In this document: positions 1 to 12,900 of the stretch, piece by piece | Numbering within the stretch: the stretch's first letter is position 1 | Layout: every line of letters begins with the position of its first letter | Assembly (NCBI GenBank): GCA_012932295.1 | Contig: JAAONU010000017.1 | Location: 186,001 to 250,000, forward strand | Length of the DNA stretch: 64,000 bases | Direction: 5' to 3' | Source of the DNA: Cyclina sinensis | Lineage: Eukaryota > Mollusca > Bivalvia > Venerida > Veneridae | Position numbers and translations under genes: made by a program | Notes under the pieces: model-generated | Seen by the model: only the letters and a program-made list of their open reading frames with translations | The model's database searches: none | Told to the model about the DNA's origin: nothing

Positions 1-1
1 T

Positions 2-190
2 ACGTATGATCTGAATTACCCAAAGGACACCATGGCTATAAATAATAGAGTAAAATCTGTATCTGACTTGATGCAACGCATGACAGTAAGTGTGAAAATT
101 CCTCTTGGGACCATGCCTGAAGGATGCTTTCAAAACAATTGTAACGACCAAGTTTCACTTACAAATATACAATACAAGAAAATAGCATGA
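2..190 (+). CDS. Open frame truncated at left edge, unrecognised
   Basis: 62 codons open from the window edge to TGA at 188-190 (ends NNCNDQVSLTNIQYKKIA). GTAAGTG at 89 could be an internal donor. It is opposite in strand to the TEP gene and lies where a TEP intron should be, so a transposon remnant or chance is as likely as a real exon. Confidence 0.2.
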   Translation, partial: TYDLNYPKDTMAINNRVKSVSDLMQRMTVSVKIPLGTMPEGCFQNNCNDQVSLTNIQYKKIA

Positions 191-760
191 TTAAAATAAG
201 TGTTACAAACGAGGCTTATAAAAAATCCTGTTATTCAAACAACTAAATACTTGGAAAACCCAGTATCTAAAAATTTACAGGAAACACCTACGGTTTTACT
301 AACAAAAAAATCAACTCGAAGAAAAAAAAGCTACGGTCACGTGTATAGTCACGTGACCCTGATCAGATCTAAATTCATTTAAAACAAAACGGATAGCCAA
401 TGTTATTATAAATTTAGAAAATAATTTTAAAAAATTATGCAGTATAGACTTTAATCCAATGTTTTAAGTAGATTTCATATATTTTATGTCTGCATGTAAA
501 ACTGGAACTTTTAAAGAATATTCAAACAGATAATGGCATCAATAAGCAGTCGAAAATCTATGAATTTATCTATATGAAATGCTTTACCACGATGTATTTG
601 AAAGGCTATATGGGCAAAAATCATAACAACACTATCAAAGGCTGAGAGAAGATAAATGAAATTTGCTAGCAGAGTCACGACATGCATTTAATCAGATGAA
701 ATACTCCCTGCTTATTCATGCGTGTAATAATGTCGGATTTTCAACGAACCCAATATTTAC
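191..760. other. TEP intron, nothing recognised
   Basis: AT-rich. No exon resembling the next TEP segment (a PDTITSW-type CUB start) is seen on the minus strand. Confidence 0.5.
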
Positions 761-945
761 AATATCCCAAAGCCAAGTTTCCGGAAAAAATGTTCGTATT
801 TTATTCGTGTCTGGTTCTGGGTCACTTTCTTCTAGCACATTTATTCTGTCACGCGATCTTGGGACAGGACCCTCACTTTTTAAATCCATCAATACAGCAT
901 CATCTCTTTTTGGCACACCACCGTCCATTCTCAACCCAAAAGAAT
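761..945 (-). CDS. TEP exon 18: bait region and FPETWLWD
   Basis: In-phase 1, out-phase 0, donor GTAAAT. Encodes YSFGLRMDGGVPKRDDAVLM, a charged bait-like stretch with PKR and PRSRDR, and IRTFFPETWLWDI. F-PETW-W is a family hallmark just after the bait region. The acceptor (TTTAAAG) has a weak pyrimidine tract, so the 5' edge is less sure than the 3' edge. The following exon lies left of the window. Confidence 0.88.
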
Positions 946-3900
946 CTTTAAACAACGTTTCGACATTTTCAAAACATGAATAGCGTTACTCTTGAAGGCA
1001 GTTTATTGCAAAAGATTAAAATAGCACTAAAATACAATTCCTATATAAATTATGAAAAATTATTATTATATTTTAAGGAGAATCCCCCTTAGTTTGTTGA
1101 CTTTTCTATGTATCCGGATAACTGCATCAATTTTAACTTTTATAGGTATATAGAATACGACTACAAGCATGTGGTTGGTTACTCTAACCTTTTAACATGT
1201 CATTTTGTTCATAGTACTGAATTTAAAAAAAGTTGGAATGGCAGATATTTTCATAACTTAATATATGTGCCGCAAAGATAATGCTATTATTATAAGATGA
1301 ACAAACAAAAACGACTGTCAACGAAAAGATTTGAAGGATTTAACAAATTAGATCAGAGGTCAAACCACAAAGAAAATTTAAAAGTTATTATCAGAAATTT
1401 TCCAATGTTTGAATAAATGCTAATTTACTCTAGACAATAACTGAAACTGAAAAAATGTCAATTCCGTCGAAGTGATGTTTTGACATCGAACTGAACACCA
1501 GATAAGATTTAATTGTAGGTCATTAAAAATTGTGATTTTTGACAATTTGACCTTACGGTCTGGGTCATTTGAGGGTCAAGGTAAGAAAAAGTATATGTAA
1601 CCAAATGAAAATAACTTAAAGATTCTTCAAAAGATGCCTGCTTTTTTGACAATATGACCTCAAGGTTAAGGCCATCTAGGGGTCAGAGTAAAAAGAATAT
1701 CATTTAGAAAACTTCTCCTTAAGAACTGACGTGTGCAAACATGAATAAATATGTTTAGTAAAAAGAAAGTTATGGCCGATATTATGTATTTTGACAACTG
1801 GACCCTCTAAAAAAACAATCTACCCTCCTCCGGAGACATAAAAACTCTATTTTTTAGCACATAAACTCAGTAACACCGGTATTAAGACTGAACAAAGATA
1901 AGATAATACAAAATTTAGTTCTACCAAATTGGTCTAGAAAGTAAACGGATGAAAAGGTTTATTCGAATGATATTTGATATACTGAAAAAAGTAAAGCCTT
2001 TCCTCTGGTCTAAAATACTAGAACATTTGAAGTCTTTAAAAACGCACTTACTGCTGCACAAATAAGTGCTTTTCCTGATTTGGAAAAAACCTGTTATTCA
2101 TCATTTGATGGTTCAAGGTCAAGGTTCCACTGTCTTACCTTTTACTGTCTTAAAATAACCCTTAAAATGACGTTGTTTCTAGGAGATTAATATTGGAAAC
2201 TAGGACCATTAACAACAATTTCAAATACAGACAAGGAGGCAAATGATATTTTTATTGTGTTATTTTTCTAACTGTGCAAATATGGGGGAGAGTATAATCA
2301 GTTAACAGTTCCATTCATTGTTAGTCGTTACAAAATCTATTTATATTCCTGCATGTTTGCATTATAAGATATTGCATCAATAATAAAGGTTATTAGAATC
2401 TTAAAAAAGTTTAATCTAATACATTTCCAAAGCTTCTCAAATCATGAAAATGCGAAATAAACGAAACTCTATTTTTTAGTAGAACTACAGCTTTTATAAC
2501 AATGCTTCGGAAAAATATTTGTTTCTTGTCTTTTGCTAACCTGACCACTACGTGATTATGGTAAGCTTTTACTATCGTTGAATGTCCGTCATTTGTCCGT
2601 CTTTATTTAGCTTGTTAACTCTCTACAGGACGCATTTTGCATCCAATAAATATGAAATTGGATAAAAATAATAGCCTTGCTGGTTTCTTGGTCAAGTATG
2701 AATATGGGTTGCCTTGGGTAAAAACTAGGTCAACGACTTAATCAAAGGTAAAACGTAATAAGGCTGTGGAGGCTTCATTTTAAAATAAGTATGTATAACC
2801 TTCGATCAAAATGTTAACGATTTTCAATTTCAAACATAAGTCACACATAGTAAAAACTTGAGTCACTGGTTTCAATAAATGGAAAACCTAATACCGCCCT
2901 AGACCCACATTTTCAGTTTTTGATTGTTCTTCTTCATGATTTCTAGGTCAATTTTGAATAAAGGTAACCCGACGCAAAAACAAGGCAAATGGCTTAAATA
3001 AAAGAAAATCCTAATTAATGCTCTAGGGGAAATGTTAAGATAAAGTAATCATGACTTCTAGATAATGTTTGTTTGTATGGTTTCTAGATCAAGTTCGAAT
3101 AAGAGTCATCTGAGATCAAAACTTAGGTTCGAGTTTAATTCAAATGAAAAAATTGTTATAGCTATAGAGGCCGAATTCAGAATTTTGTCGTAGAATGATA
3201 GTGTTGATGACATGTAGGTTATATTCTAATATGGGTCATGTGGGATCAAAACATGGTCACTGGCTGAAATCAAAGGAAAACATTGTTAAAATTCTAGAGA
3301 CCACAGACAGTCTGAAATCAGTCATCTGTATTTTTGGTCAGAATGATTGTCTTGAATATTTCTAGGTCACGATCCAAAATGGGTCATGTTAAGTGAAAAC
3401 GCAGGTCAGTGTCTGGAGGCCATATTTTCAGCCTGAACGTCATGAAAGTTTGTCAGAAGAATTGTGTTGATTATAAATAAGTCATGTTCTTAAGTAGATT
3501 ACTGAACGTAAAAGAGAAGGCAACCTTTGTAGAGGCCTAATTTTCAGCTTGGTCATTATGAAAATGTGTCGGAATAATTTTCTTTGTGGTATCTAAGTCA
3601 TGTGCTAAAGTGGATCACGTTAGTTCATAAAAGTAAGCCATTATCATACCTGCTATAGGAACGTTGAATGTTATTGTTTTGAAATATATTAATAGTAACA
3701 AGTAACTGATAAGAGATAAAGGTAACTTTTTGAAGGTTGGCAAAAACATGGCGGTTGATAAAAATGCAAAACATGGTAATTTCGTAATTACAGTTAAAAA
3801 GTCATTTTTCATCAAATAATTCAATATTTTATATCATTTAAAAGGTCTGAAAACTCATATTTTACATATCTAAAAATAATTGTCAAAACTATTTACTTTT

Positions 3901-6900
3901 TTATTTGTAAATGGTTAAACATAGTGCATCTGAGCTGTTAGATGCTGAAATGGCAGGTATAAATTAGTTTAGTTTTCTTTTTTAAAAGCAAATATTCAAA
4001 ATCTGCTTATATTTTCAAAATATGAATTTAAAGAGCTTTCAAATGATATAAGAATCTGAAAATTCGGCTGACAGAGAAAAAAGTTATCTAAAGTTAAAAA
4101 TTCTGCTGCTATCAAATGTATATAAATATTGGTTCTATTTGCCAACCAGTAGTTCAGCTATATTTTGGTAACAGGTGCTTGTGATGTCATCAGTCAATGT
4201 GCCTATATTTTAGCCCGACCATTATAATTTATTTCAGACTGTTTTTCCTTCATATCTAGGTCATGTCCAAAAGTAGGTCAAATGGCGTATAAAAGGTAGG
4301 TCTTCCGACGAGAGGCCAAATTTTCAACCAGATTTTTATTTAATCTTTTAAGAGTGTTTGTCTTGATAATATTAAGGTCACCAAAGTTTTAATGTTGGAT
4401 AAAAAATAGGGCACCTACTAGGAGGCCGTAATTATAACCAGGTCTAAAAATAGTCTGGTTAGGACCCTAGTGATAGCTAAACTATGTTCGAAAAGGGTCA
4501 TATGGGGTCTAAAAGAAGTTCACATGGTTAAAGTCTATTTATTCTAACTGGTTGTCATGGAAAATATAAAGGATGACTGTCTTAAGGATATTACGTTCAT
4601 ATTCAAAATCGATCATTTAGGATAAAAAAGGTCACCAGGCTATAGGTAATATTTTCATATATATATAGATCAACATATTTTATGTGAAACAGTACTTAGG
4701 TTAGCGATATAGAGCCATCATGGCACTCTTGTTTTTTACCTGTATATGTATTTCTTTATTCTTGGAGTCGTCCAAATTTGAACTAAATAAACTGAAATAT
4801 AACTCTGAAACGTGGACAACAAAAACACTTTCTTTTTGCTGTAATTGTAAACTTTTTTTATTTGTTTTTATTGGGGTTAAACGCCAAACTCCTTTTGGAC
4901 GTATCTCGGCGGTCATTCCAACTAGAAAGTGTGGGTAGGTATCAAACTAGTTTACTAACCAATCTCTTTATAAGCAACTGATTGCTTCCTCACTTGAGAT
5001 ACAAATCACCTTTAGACGCATTGTCCAAGATCTATTATCAAGGAAAAAATGTAGCTTGCTTTGGTGCGGTTTGAACCGGGAACACCTAGATTGAAAATCT
5101 GATGTTCTATCAACAGCGACAGCAACTGTAAACTACAGGTCTAGCGTCTTGCAACGACATTTGCAGATCACAGAGGATATTCGGTAAGGGGCAAGTTACG
5201 CTCTATTGTGTTATGTTTTGCAATTATGTAAAACTATCATGTCAAATTGTAGTCTTTCTTTTGATTTACACTGGCATTGTTTAGTTCAAATGGTTGATTT
5301 TCATGTTTGTTTAAAAGTAAACTTTTCTTTGTGGAACAACAGATAAAAGCACCTAGAAGAATAGCAAAGTTCAATTTATAAGCCATCAATGCAAGATAAA
5401 AATTGATGTATCTTCTGACATTACAAGGATTTCCATGTTACATCTACTAAAAGAATAAAAGAAGAAAACGACAACCCTATCAGTTCTTGAAAAAAATAGT
5501 CTGGAACATACCCACTGAAAAAGTTCAAGAGTTGTGCGTCACAAAGTTATCGATCATAATTGGTAAAAGGCTAACAACTATCGTGGCACCGTCAATTTTT
5601 TTGATATCGACCAACCTAGAGGTTACTCTTTGTTAATACCTATTTTCTTTTGTATTGTTACAAATATAAATTAAAAATTGTTTATAAAGAAAATATTCTA
5701 ATCTGATTGTTACAGAAATGACCAACGGAGTATCTTGTATCATTGTGTCCGAACTACTGGAATATTTAAGTATCCCAATATATTTTGTCTAATAGGCCTG
5801 CAGATCTATGTTGTAACTTTTACATAGGATAAATTTGAAACTGAAAACAAACTCAGTGAAAAAAGGCATGTCTCGCTTGGTTCATTTTTGACGCAATTTT
5901 TGGAAATTTCTAATTTTGTGTTGGGAATATCTTTGACAAAAAAGATCGAGGTCTGTTGCGAAAAGGTTTTTATCGCTCGACAATTATTTCACAATTAATG
6001 AATAGAACCAACATCGATCAAAAGAAAAATCATCTCTTTTTTAAGATATGTAAAAGAATCACAAAGTAAAGAAAAGTTATTCTTTTTCTTTTCAGTGATT
6101 TAAACCTAGTACGGTAGTAAAAATTCACACGCTCAATCTACAAGCCATGAGTACTAAAACTTCAGTAACTAATATTTCTACTACTGCTTTGATTCTGGCA
6201 ATTTTCAACTGTAATTGATTTTGCTTATGTTAAAACATTTTAAATTTTCCGGATGTTGGAATATCTATTCTAATGTTGGTTTTCATTTAAAAGGTTTATA
6301 ATAAGAAAATGACCTAAGAAAGTAAAGTGATTGGCGCTCTTAACTTGAGGGATCTTTTGTTTTAAATCAATCTGTTTGATTTGTTAGAAAATATCATATG
6401 ATGTACAGTCACATTGAAAATAAATAATTGAAGAGTGAAAGAGTGATCTTAATTCTAGAGTAGGTATAAAGGTAGACTTTGTTGAAAATATGAACCTTGA
6501 CCTGCATGTTCATTTGTCAACAGATGATGCTTCCATTCAAAATAATTCGTAAAGATTATCTTATGATACTCGCTTGAATAATTTTGGTTACAGATTACTG
6601 ACTAAAATAATTTATTCATTGCTAATGGTCGCCTAGAACAAGGTTTTTAAATTAACAGAAAAATATGCAAAGCTGCATTAGTGTATCAAAAGACGCTATA
6701 TGGGAAAATTAAGATATCTATAAAATATAAAGTGAACAAGTCCTACTGGTAAAATGAATCATGTAGACTGCACAAAAAGGAATTTATAAACGTTAAAGAA
6801 TATTCAATATTGGCCCTTCTGAGCAAAATGAACTTATTTTTGCATTCAAGAAACATATAATAAGCAAGGAAGAGCTAAAGGTATCCTTATTCAAAAGAAA

Positions 6901-9900
6901 AGAAACATCCTCAAATTGGCATAAACGATCCCAAAAAATTCTAGAAATACATCAATAAATTTAAGGAAATGTCTTTTTTTTCATTGGTTTGATATAATTT
7001 TTGCCTTTGTTTTCAAGAGCTGACTTTCATTGATAGAATGGGTATCAAAGAAGTATCAAAGGATATCTTTAATAATGACAAAATATGACAATGTTAAGAA
7101 ACAAATATAGACACGACAAAGTGGAGACCAAAATACGCATTGACGAACAAACATGTGTTTAACTTACTTCTTAAAAATGTTTGCTTCTTGACATAAAACG
7201 GCTTTTAAACAATAACGCAGTTGTTTAAAAGAACTAGTTATAACTAAATTTCATGTTTGAAATAAGAAAATAAGCTTTAAATTGGCCAAGAAAACTTACA
7301 GAACTGATATCTTTGTTCTACACATGGTCTGCTTTCCAAGATTGCATCTGTTTCCACCCACAGGTCCACATCCTGGGTCAACACAAGATAAACATTTCAA
7401 AAACCTTTCTCAACTGAGGTCAAATGCCATCAAATAAATAAACGTAAAGTGGCCTTTCTTCTTAAAAACGTAACAGGTAAAATAAGAAATTGGTGAAATA
7501 TATAGATATGTCGTTTAAATAATAAATAGGTTACTTTTCTCTACTTTAGTTTTTAGTCAAAGTTTTTAAATTTCTTTTATCATTTAATATAAGGTAACTT
7601 ATGTCTATGAAAGTCTACAAGCCGAGACATGGGTGTGATTATAGTATATTTCATTTTATAAACTTGAAATATAAAGCAGGTATTGTTTAATGAATGTTTA
7701 TTGAAAATGGGAACAAGTTCCGACATGTCAAACCTCAGTGAAAAAGAAATGCGTATGAAATTTAAAAAAAAGTCTTTTATCGGTATAACAGCAAAATGAC
7801 ACGTTTTATTAGTCAAAATGTTGGACGTTCAAAGTAATGACAAACCAAATATAATAAATACATACGATTTAAAAATATTGATACTTCAAATCAACATACC
7901 AACCAGAGACCAATCGGTTCCAGCCCTTGCATATTTTCAAATAGATAATAATAACAATAGAAACAATGAATATTAACAACTCTCACCCTAAAAGCTTTGA
8001 CAGCATCAACGCCTTCTGGACTGGAATACCCGAAGTAGTAAAATTCATCTTCAGGGGCTGAAAACAACATGATTGAAAGTTAAAAAAGAAATACTCGTGA
8101 AAGTCAAATTCCAGGAAAAGTCTTCGTTAGTTGTTTACTTACTACCAAAAGTCAAAACTGACTATACCAGGTTGGCGTGTGTCAGGAACATTAAAATTGT
8201 CAAAGATAAAAACAAAGTAAACAAGATTTTTACTTAAGATCTTACTTTAATATTTATTGTGAACATTTAAAATCAATAAAACTTGTTCAATCCACTGGTA
8301 AAAACTGGTACTGTTAGGGCAGCCTTAATCTCGGTCGGTAAGGGAAGAATGAGTTTATGTCATGTGGTGTTTTTGACTGCGTAATGAGGAATTTGTTGTT
8401 TCTTTTGTCTGTTAGGTGATCGTGATCGAGATTGACTTGTTTTTTTTTTATTTTGTATAGATGGCCAGGCTGGCTTGGTTTCACCTTTGCTGGAGTATTG
8501 ACCATTTTAATTTCTTTATCATGTTTGTAACACTGCTTATGTAGTAGTAATCATTAAGAACATTCCTTGCGGCTGACCTCAGGACTATTTATATTCTGTG
8601 AGTGAGGTTTTTCTGCCATGGGTGCCATAAGGTTGAGCAGTATTCGACCTGTCTTACATATGTTTTGTATGCTGCTTTTTTGAGCTGTTTGTTTTGTGTT
8701 TTGACATTTTGTCTGATGAAACTTAAGCTTTATTTTTTGCTTTGGTTGTGATGTTGTTTATGTGGGATGACCAGTTGAGGTTAGTACTCAAGTAACTCCT
8801 AAGTATTTTGAATTTCTGTGGTTTTCAGAATAGTGCTGTGTTGGGTGTATGGAAAGATGACAAGTTTGTTTTGATTTCTTGTTTTGTAATTTATTAGAGT
8901 TTAAGATACAAAGAATCTGAAAACAACGAATTAACTTGATCAAGCAAATTTACGTAATTTTCTGTCACCAATTCAAAATTTTAAAAAACTTAAGAATGGT
9001 TTCCAGAGTTTTGTTTTTGAGGAGAATACTTTACCTCGTTCTATTTTTTCTTTACAGTACTCTCTGTCTTCTGTCCAGTAGCTTATATAATGATAAGGTC
9101 GAGCGACTCTGCTCACGTGATCAAATACCTGTCATCAAATATTAAAAATCAATGTTTACTTTTTACCTTCTTAAAAGATCAGTAAGAAAGGTGGTCGAAA
9201 ACGAGGTACTTATACCAACTGAATATTTACAATTATTTCATTGGTCAAAGTCCGTAAACTGTCCGCTAAAAAGAAGTTACGTGGGGATATAATGTGATCA
9301 TAAGTGACATCTTTTGATGTTTGTGAAAAAGCTATCTTACTGTAATGGAAAACTATAATTAACAAGTGAGGATGATTTTTCGATTAAAATGTGCAAAAAG
9401 CAGTATGATAAATTTTCGTACATGAGTAATGCTCGCAAACAGATGTTGGAATTACAAAAGCAATTCAACAAGTCCATCGTCCAACAATATCTACAAAGGC
9501 CGAATATATTTTTTAAAGAAATTTCCGAGTTATTCTTTAAGAAAGCTGCAGAATATTCAACTTATTTAGCATGAAAACAGACAAAACAGACAAATAACAT
9601 TATTACCCACCTTAACATAAACAGACAATTTCAAAATTAAAATCAAATCATGTTGAAAGTTACCTGTTAGTGTCATACCTGTTTTGGAGTTAGCTGATTG
9701 CTGCCACCAAGGAGATTCACACTTTTATCCACCATACCAACAAAACAAGTAGAGCTAGGACTGGCTCCAAGATTCAAGTTAACGTTGGCACCGGGTCTCA
9801 CGGTTGTCTCATCAAATGACATGTTCACCTGAAGTCAGCACAGCCATACAATCAAATTTGTATTAGATTCAGAACGGACAAAATTCAACATTATTATTCA

Positions 9901-12900
9901 ACTGTCATCTGGATTTAGAAAAAAATGGCATGATATCTATCATATTATGTTTTGACATATTACTTAAATTCATTGTGCATTCATTGTCGATATAGCACCT
10001 ACCTGATTTCGTACACGATTCAAAAAGGCCTTTCCTATATAAAACTCACTATTGTTGATAGTTTCAGCTAGATTCAGTTTATTTTTATTAGTATTTTAAT
10101 AACTATAACATTTTCAGATGAATACAATATAGAATGTATCACTGGTAGTATTATATAACCTTTCATGTATTCAGTATAAAAATCATTTTCTTTTTTAAAC
10201 CACTGTTTTCTTTAAAAAAATCCTTACTTCTATTTAAAAATTTGGCGCAGATGTCTTTTTTTATGAAACGAAAAATAACAATACATGTAGCTTTACTTAA
10301 TAAATATCACGAACACAGCTCAATAAATTATGTACTATGATGTATTAAAAAATATCTAAACAAATATCTTGACTTTTTCCTGCACAGCATTTAAATATCT
10401 AATTTCAAATGCTCAAAAGACACACATCTTACAAATATGAAAATTACTTTACATTATAGGAACTGACCAGGTTTTCATTTTAAATAAACTTTTATTCAAC
10501 GAGTTGAGGAAAATATTTAGGCAAGCCTCTGGCATAACTACTTTAAGTACATGTAGTGGGGCACTGTAATCTGCATCTGTATATATACTGCATGTTATTT
10601 TAAACGTCTTGTTAATTGAAATTAATAAAAGTATAACTTCTGTAACTGATGTACAAGAAAACTGTATAAAGTTTTATTGGAAATACCAACTACATGCAAC
10701 AAATCTTAAGTGAAAAAAGTGGTCTAACTGAACTCACTTTTCAATAATAATAATACCCTAAATATGCTCGTATGATAAAAATCACAACTTTAACCAAAAG
10801 TGCATATTCTTTGATAAAGGTTATTGCTAACAGCTGATCAGCAGATAGCTTTTTGTCGAACAGTATGACTGCAGCAGCAAATATGACAAACAGACATGGC
10901 AAAGTATAAACAAAGACCCAGGGCTGAATTAACAACTAATTAAAATCGAAAACAGAAAAAGCAGATTACCTTGTTTTTGAAACAGTTCTTGACCGTAAAT
11001 TCGACAGATGTTGCTACGACTTCTTTATCTTTTCTGATATAAAATAGAAGAATCTTTGCGTTTGGACTCATTTCTTGGGTTACAGGTATTTTCAGTTTGA
11101 CTTGTGAAAAAGACTTTGATTTTCCCTCTGAAACGAAAAGAACTGAGAATGAAAATATGTCAACTATACAGTATTTAGCGTTCATGTATCCACATTTCTA
11201 TCACAAATAGAACATTTGTATTTCCTTTGCTTACAATGCAAATCAATAGCTCAAACCCCATCTTAAAAAATAATTTCATAACACAAGAAATACTTCTTAA
11301 ACAATTACGACGAAAAACGCGTAGAAAAAAATAATATTTTGCTGCTATTTTGTAAATTGTGTCATATCCGTTTCATTCTGATCCGAGTTAGCTTTGCAAA
11401 AATCACGACTGATAGAGCCATGCAACGAATACGAATAACGCAGCTAGAGACCTAGAACATACTGCAACCTTCTTCTTTTGTTAATAAACTATGTTATATA
11501 CACACACCGTGTAACCCCTGGACAATAAAACTACATTGCATTTATTCTAATTTAGAGTAAATGAAAACCGAATCATGTCTTCACAACTATGTTATATACA
11601 CACCGTGTAACCCCTGGACAATAAAATTACGTTGTATTTCTTCTAATTTAGAGTAAATGAAAACCGAATCATGTCTTCACAACTATGTTATGTGTGATCA
11701 GTTTAAGGGAACGGATATCATCTTTTTATTCATATAAAACTGTTAGTGGAGCAACTCGACAACAGAAACACAGAATACAGAAATGTGGGTATCATTAAAA
11801 CTATTGAAACCCATATCATTCGCCGAGGCATTAAATAGAAATTCCAGTTATACTTAATTTGTACTTTATACTTTGAATAACGCATCAAAACTTTGTTACG
11901 CACTTATTTTTGTCAAGGAAATAGATCAGCAGAATTTAAAAAAATTCATATTTTTAACAGTAAATATTTTACCATGCATGTTAATCACTGGCTAGAGACT
12001 TATTTGATAGTGTTAATCAAGAACATAAACAGAAAAACAGACGTGGTGCGGTATGTTTCTCGTCGCTTGCTTAACATTGTACGCAATCGTGGGGCAATGG
12101 ATTCGAATCTAAATACAAACATGTTTGTATTCTTCCTGTTTTTAAGCCAAAGAGAAGCATACAAGTATGATTATTGGTATTTAGATTTATCTTTAAGTTA
12201 AAAGTAGAATATTTGTGGAACTTAAATCGGCGGGTCAGTAGCTTATAATTAAGACCTTCAATATATTTTTTAAGTCAACGAACTTAAGATAAGCTGAAAG
12301 CTGAAAAGAGATATGGCGAAAAACCTGGATCACAGGTGAACAATTCTCTAGATTCTATCTAGGTGCCGAAAATTAGGACAATTGTTCTGTTTCTTTAGGT
12401 TCACGTCAACACCACTTAAGTGGTTAACAAGGTTGAATACTTAAACATTTACCTCTCTTCTTTCTAGTAGTTTCCTCACCTCCGAGTGTTTTGGCAACTT
12501 CCGGTACAATGATTTCTTCCTCGACTAGTTCCTCCTCCGCAAATTCTTCGCTGGCCTCTGGTAACTCCGGCAAGGGCATCGGTGGAAGTGGTGGCAAGGG
12601 GGGTGCTGAAAGAAAAGCGACAGTTGAAATATAAGCGTATATATACTGGGTAATGGTGGTCATTTGTCACGTATTCATAATTAGTACAATCATTTCGATA
12701 AATAAACGTAATTCTGATTAGTCCCTTCACCTCAGTTTTTGATGAATTACCAGGAACTTTCATTAACTATATACGGTTTCATCGCCAGTCAACCCAACCT
12801 CCATTTGTAAAGGAATTTTCAAACTCAATAATAGTGGACTTAATTCGCAAGATGCAAGTTGCAGTAACCAAACAACAGTAAACCTATTTCCTTATTTCAC

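Noticed and set aside
663..983. 106-codon plus-strand frame
   Set aside because: Antisense shadow of TEP exon 18, whose minus-strand FPETWLWD motif is decisive.
8314..8505. 63-codon minus frame as a gene
   Set aside because: Out-of-frame reading of the decayed LINE reverse-transcriptase tail.
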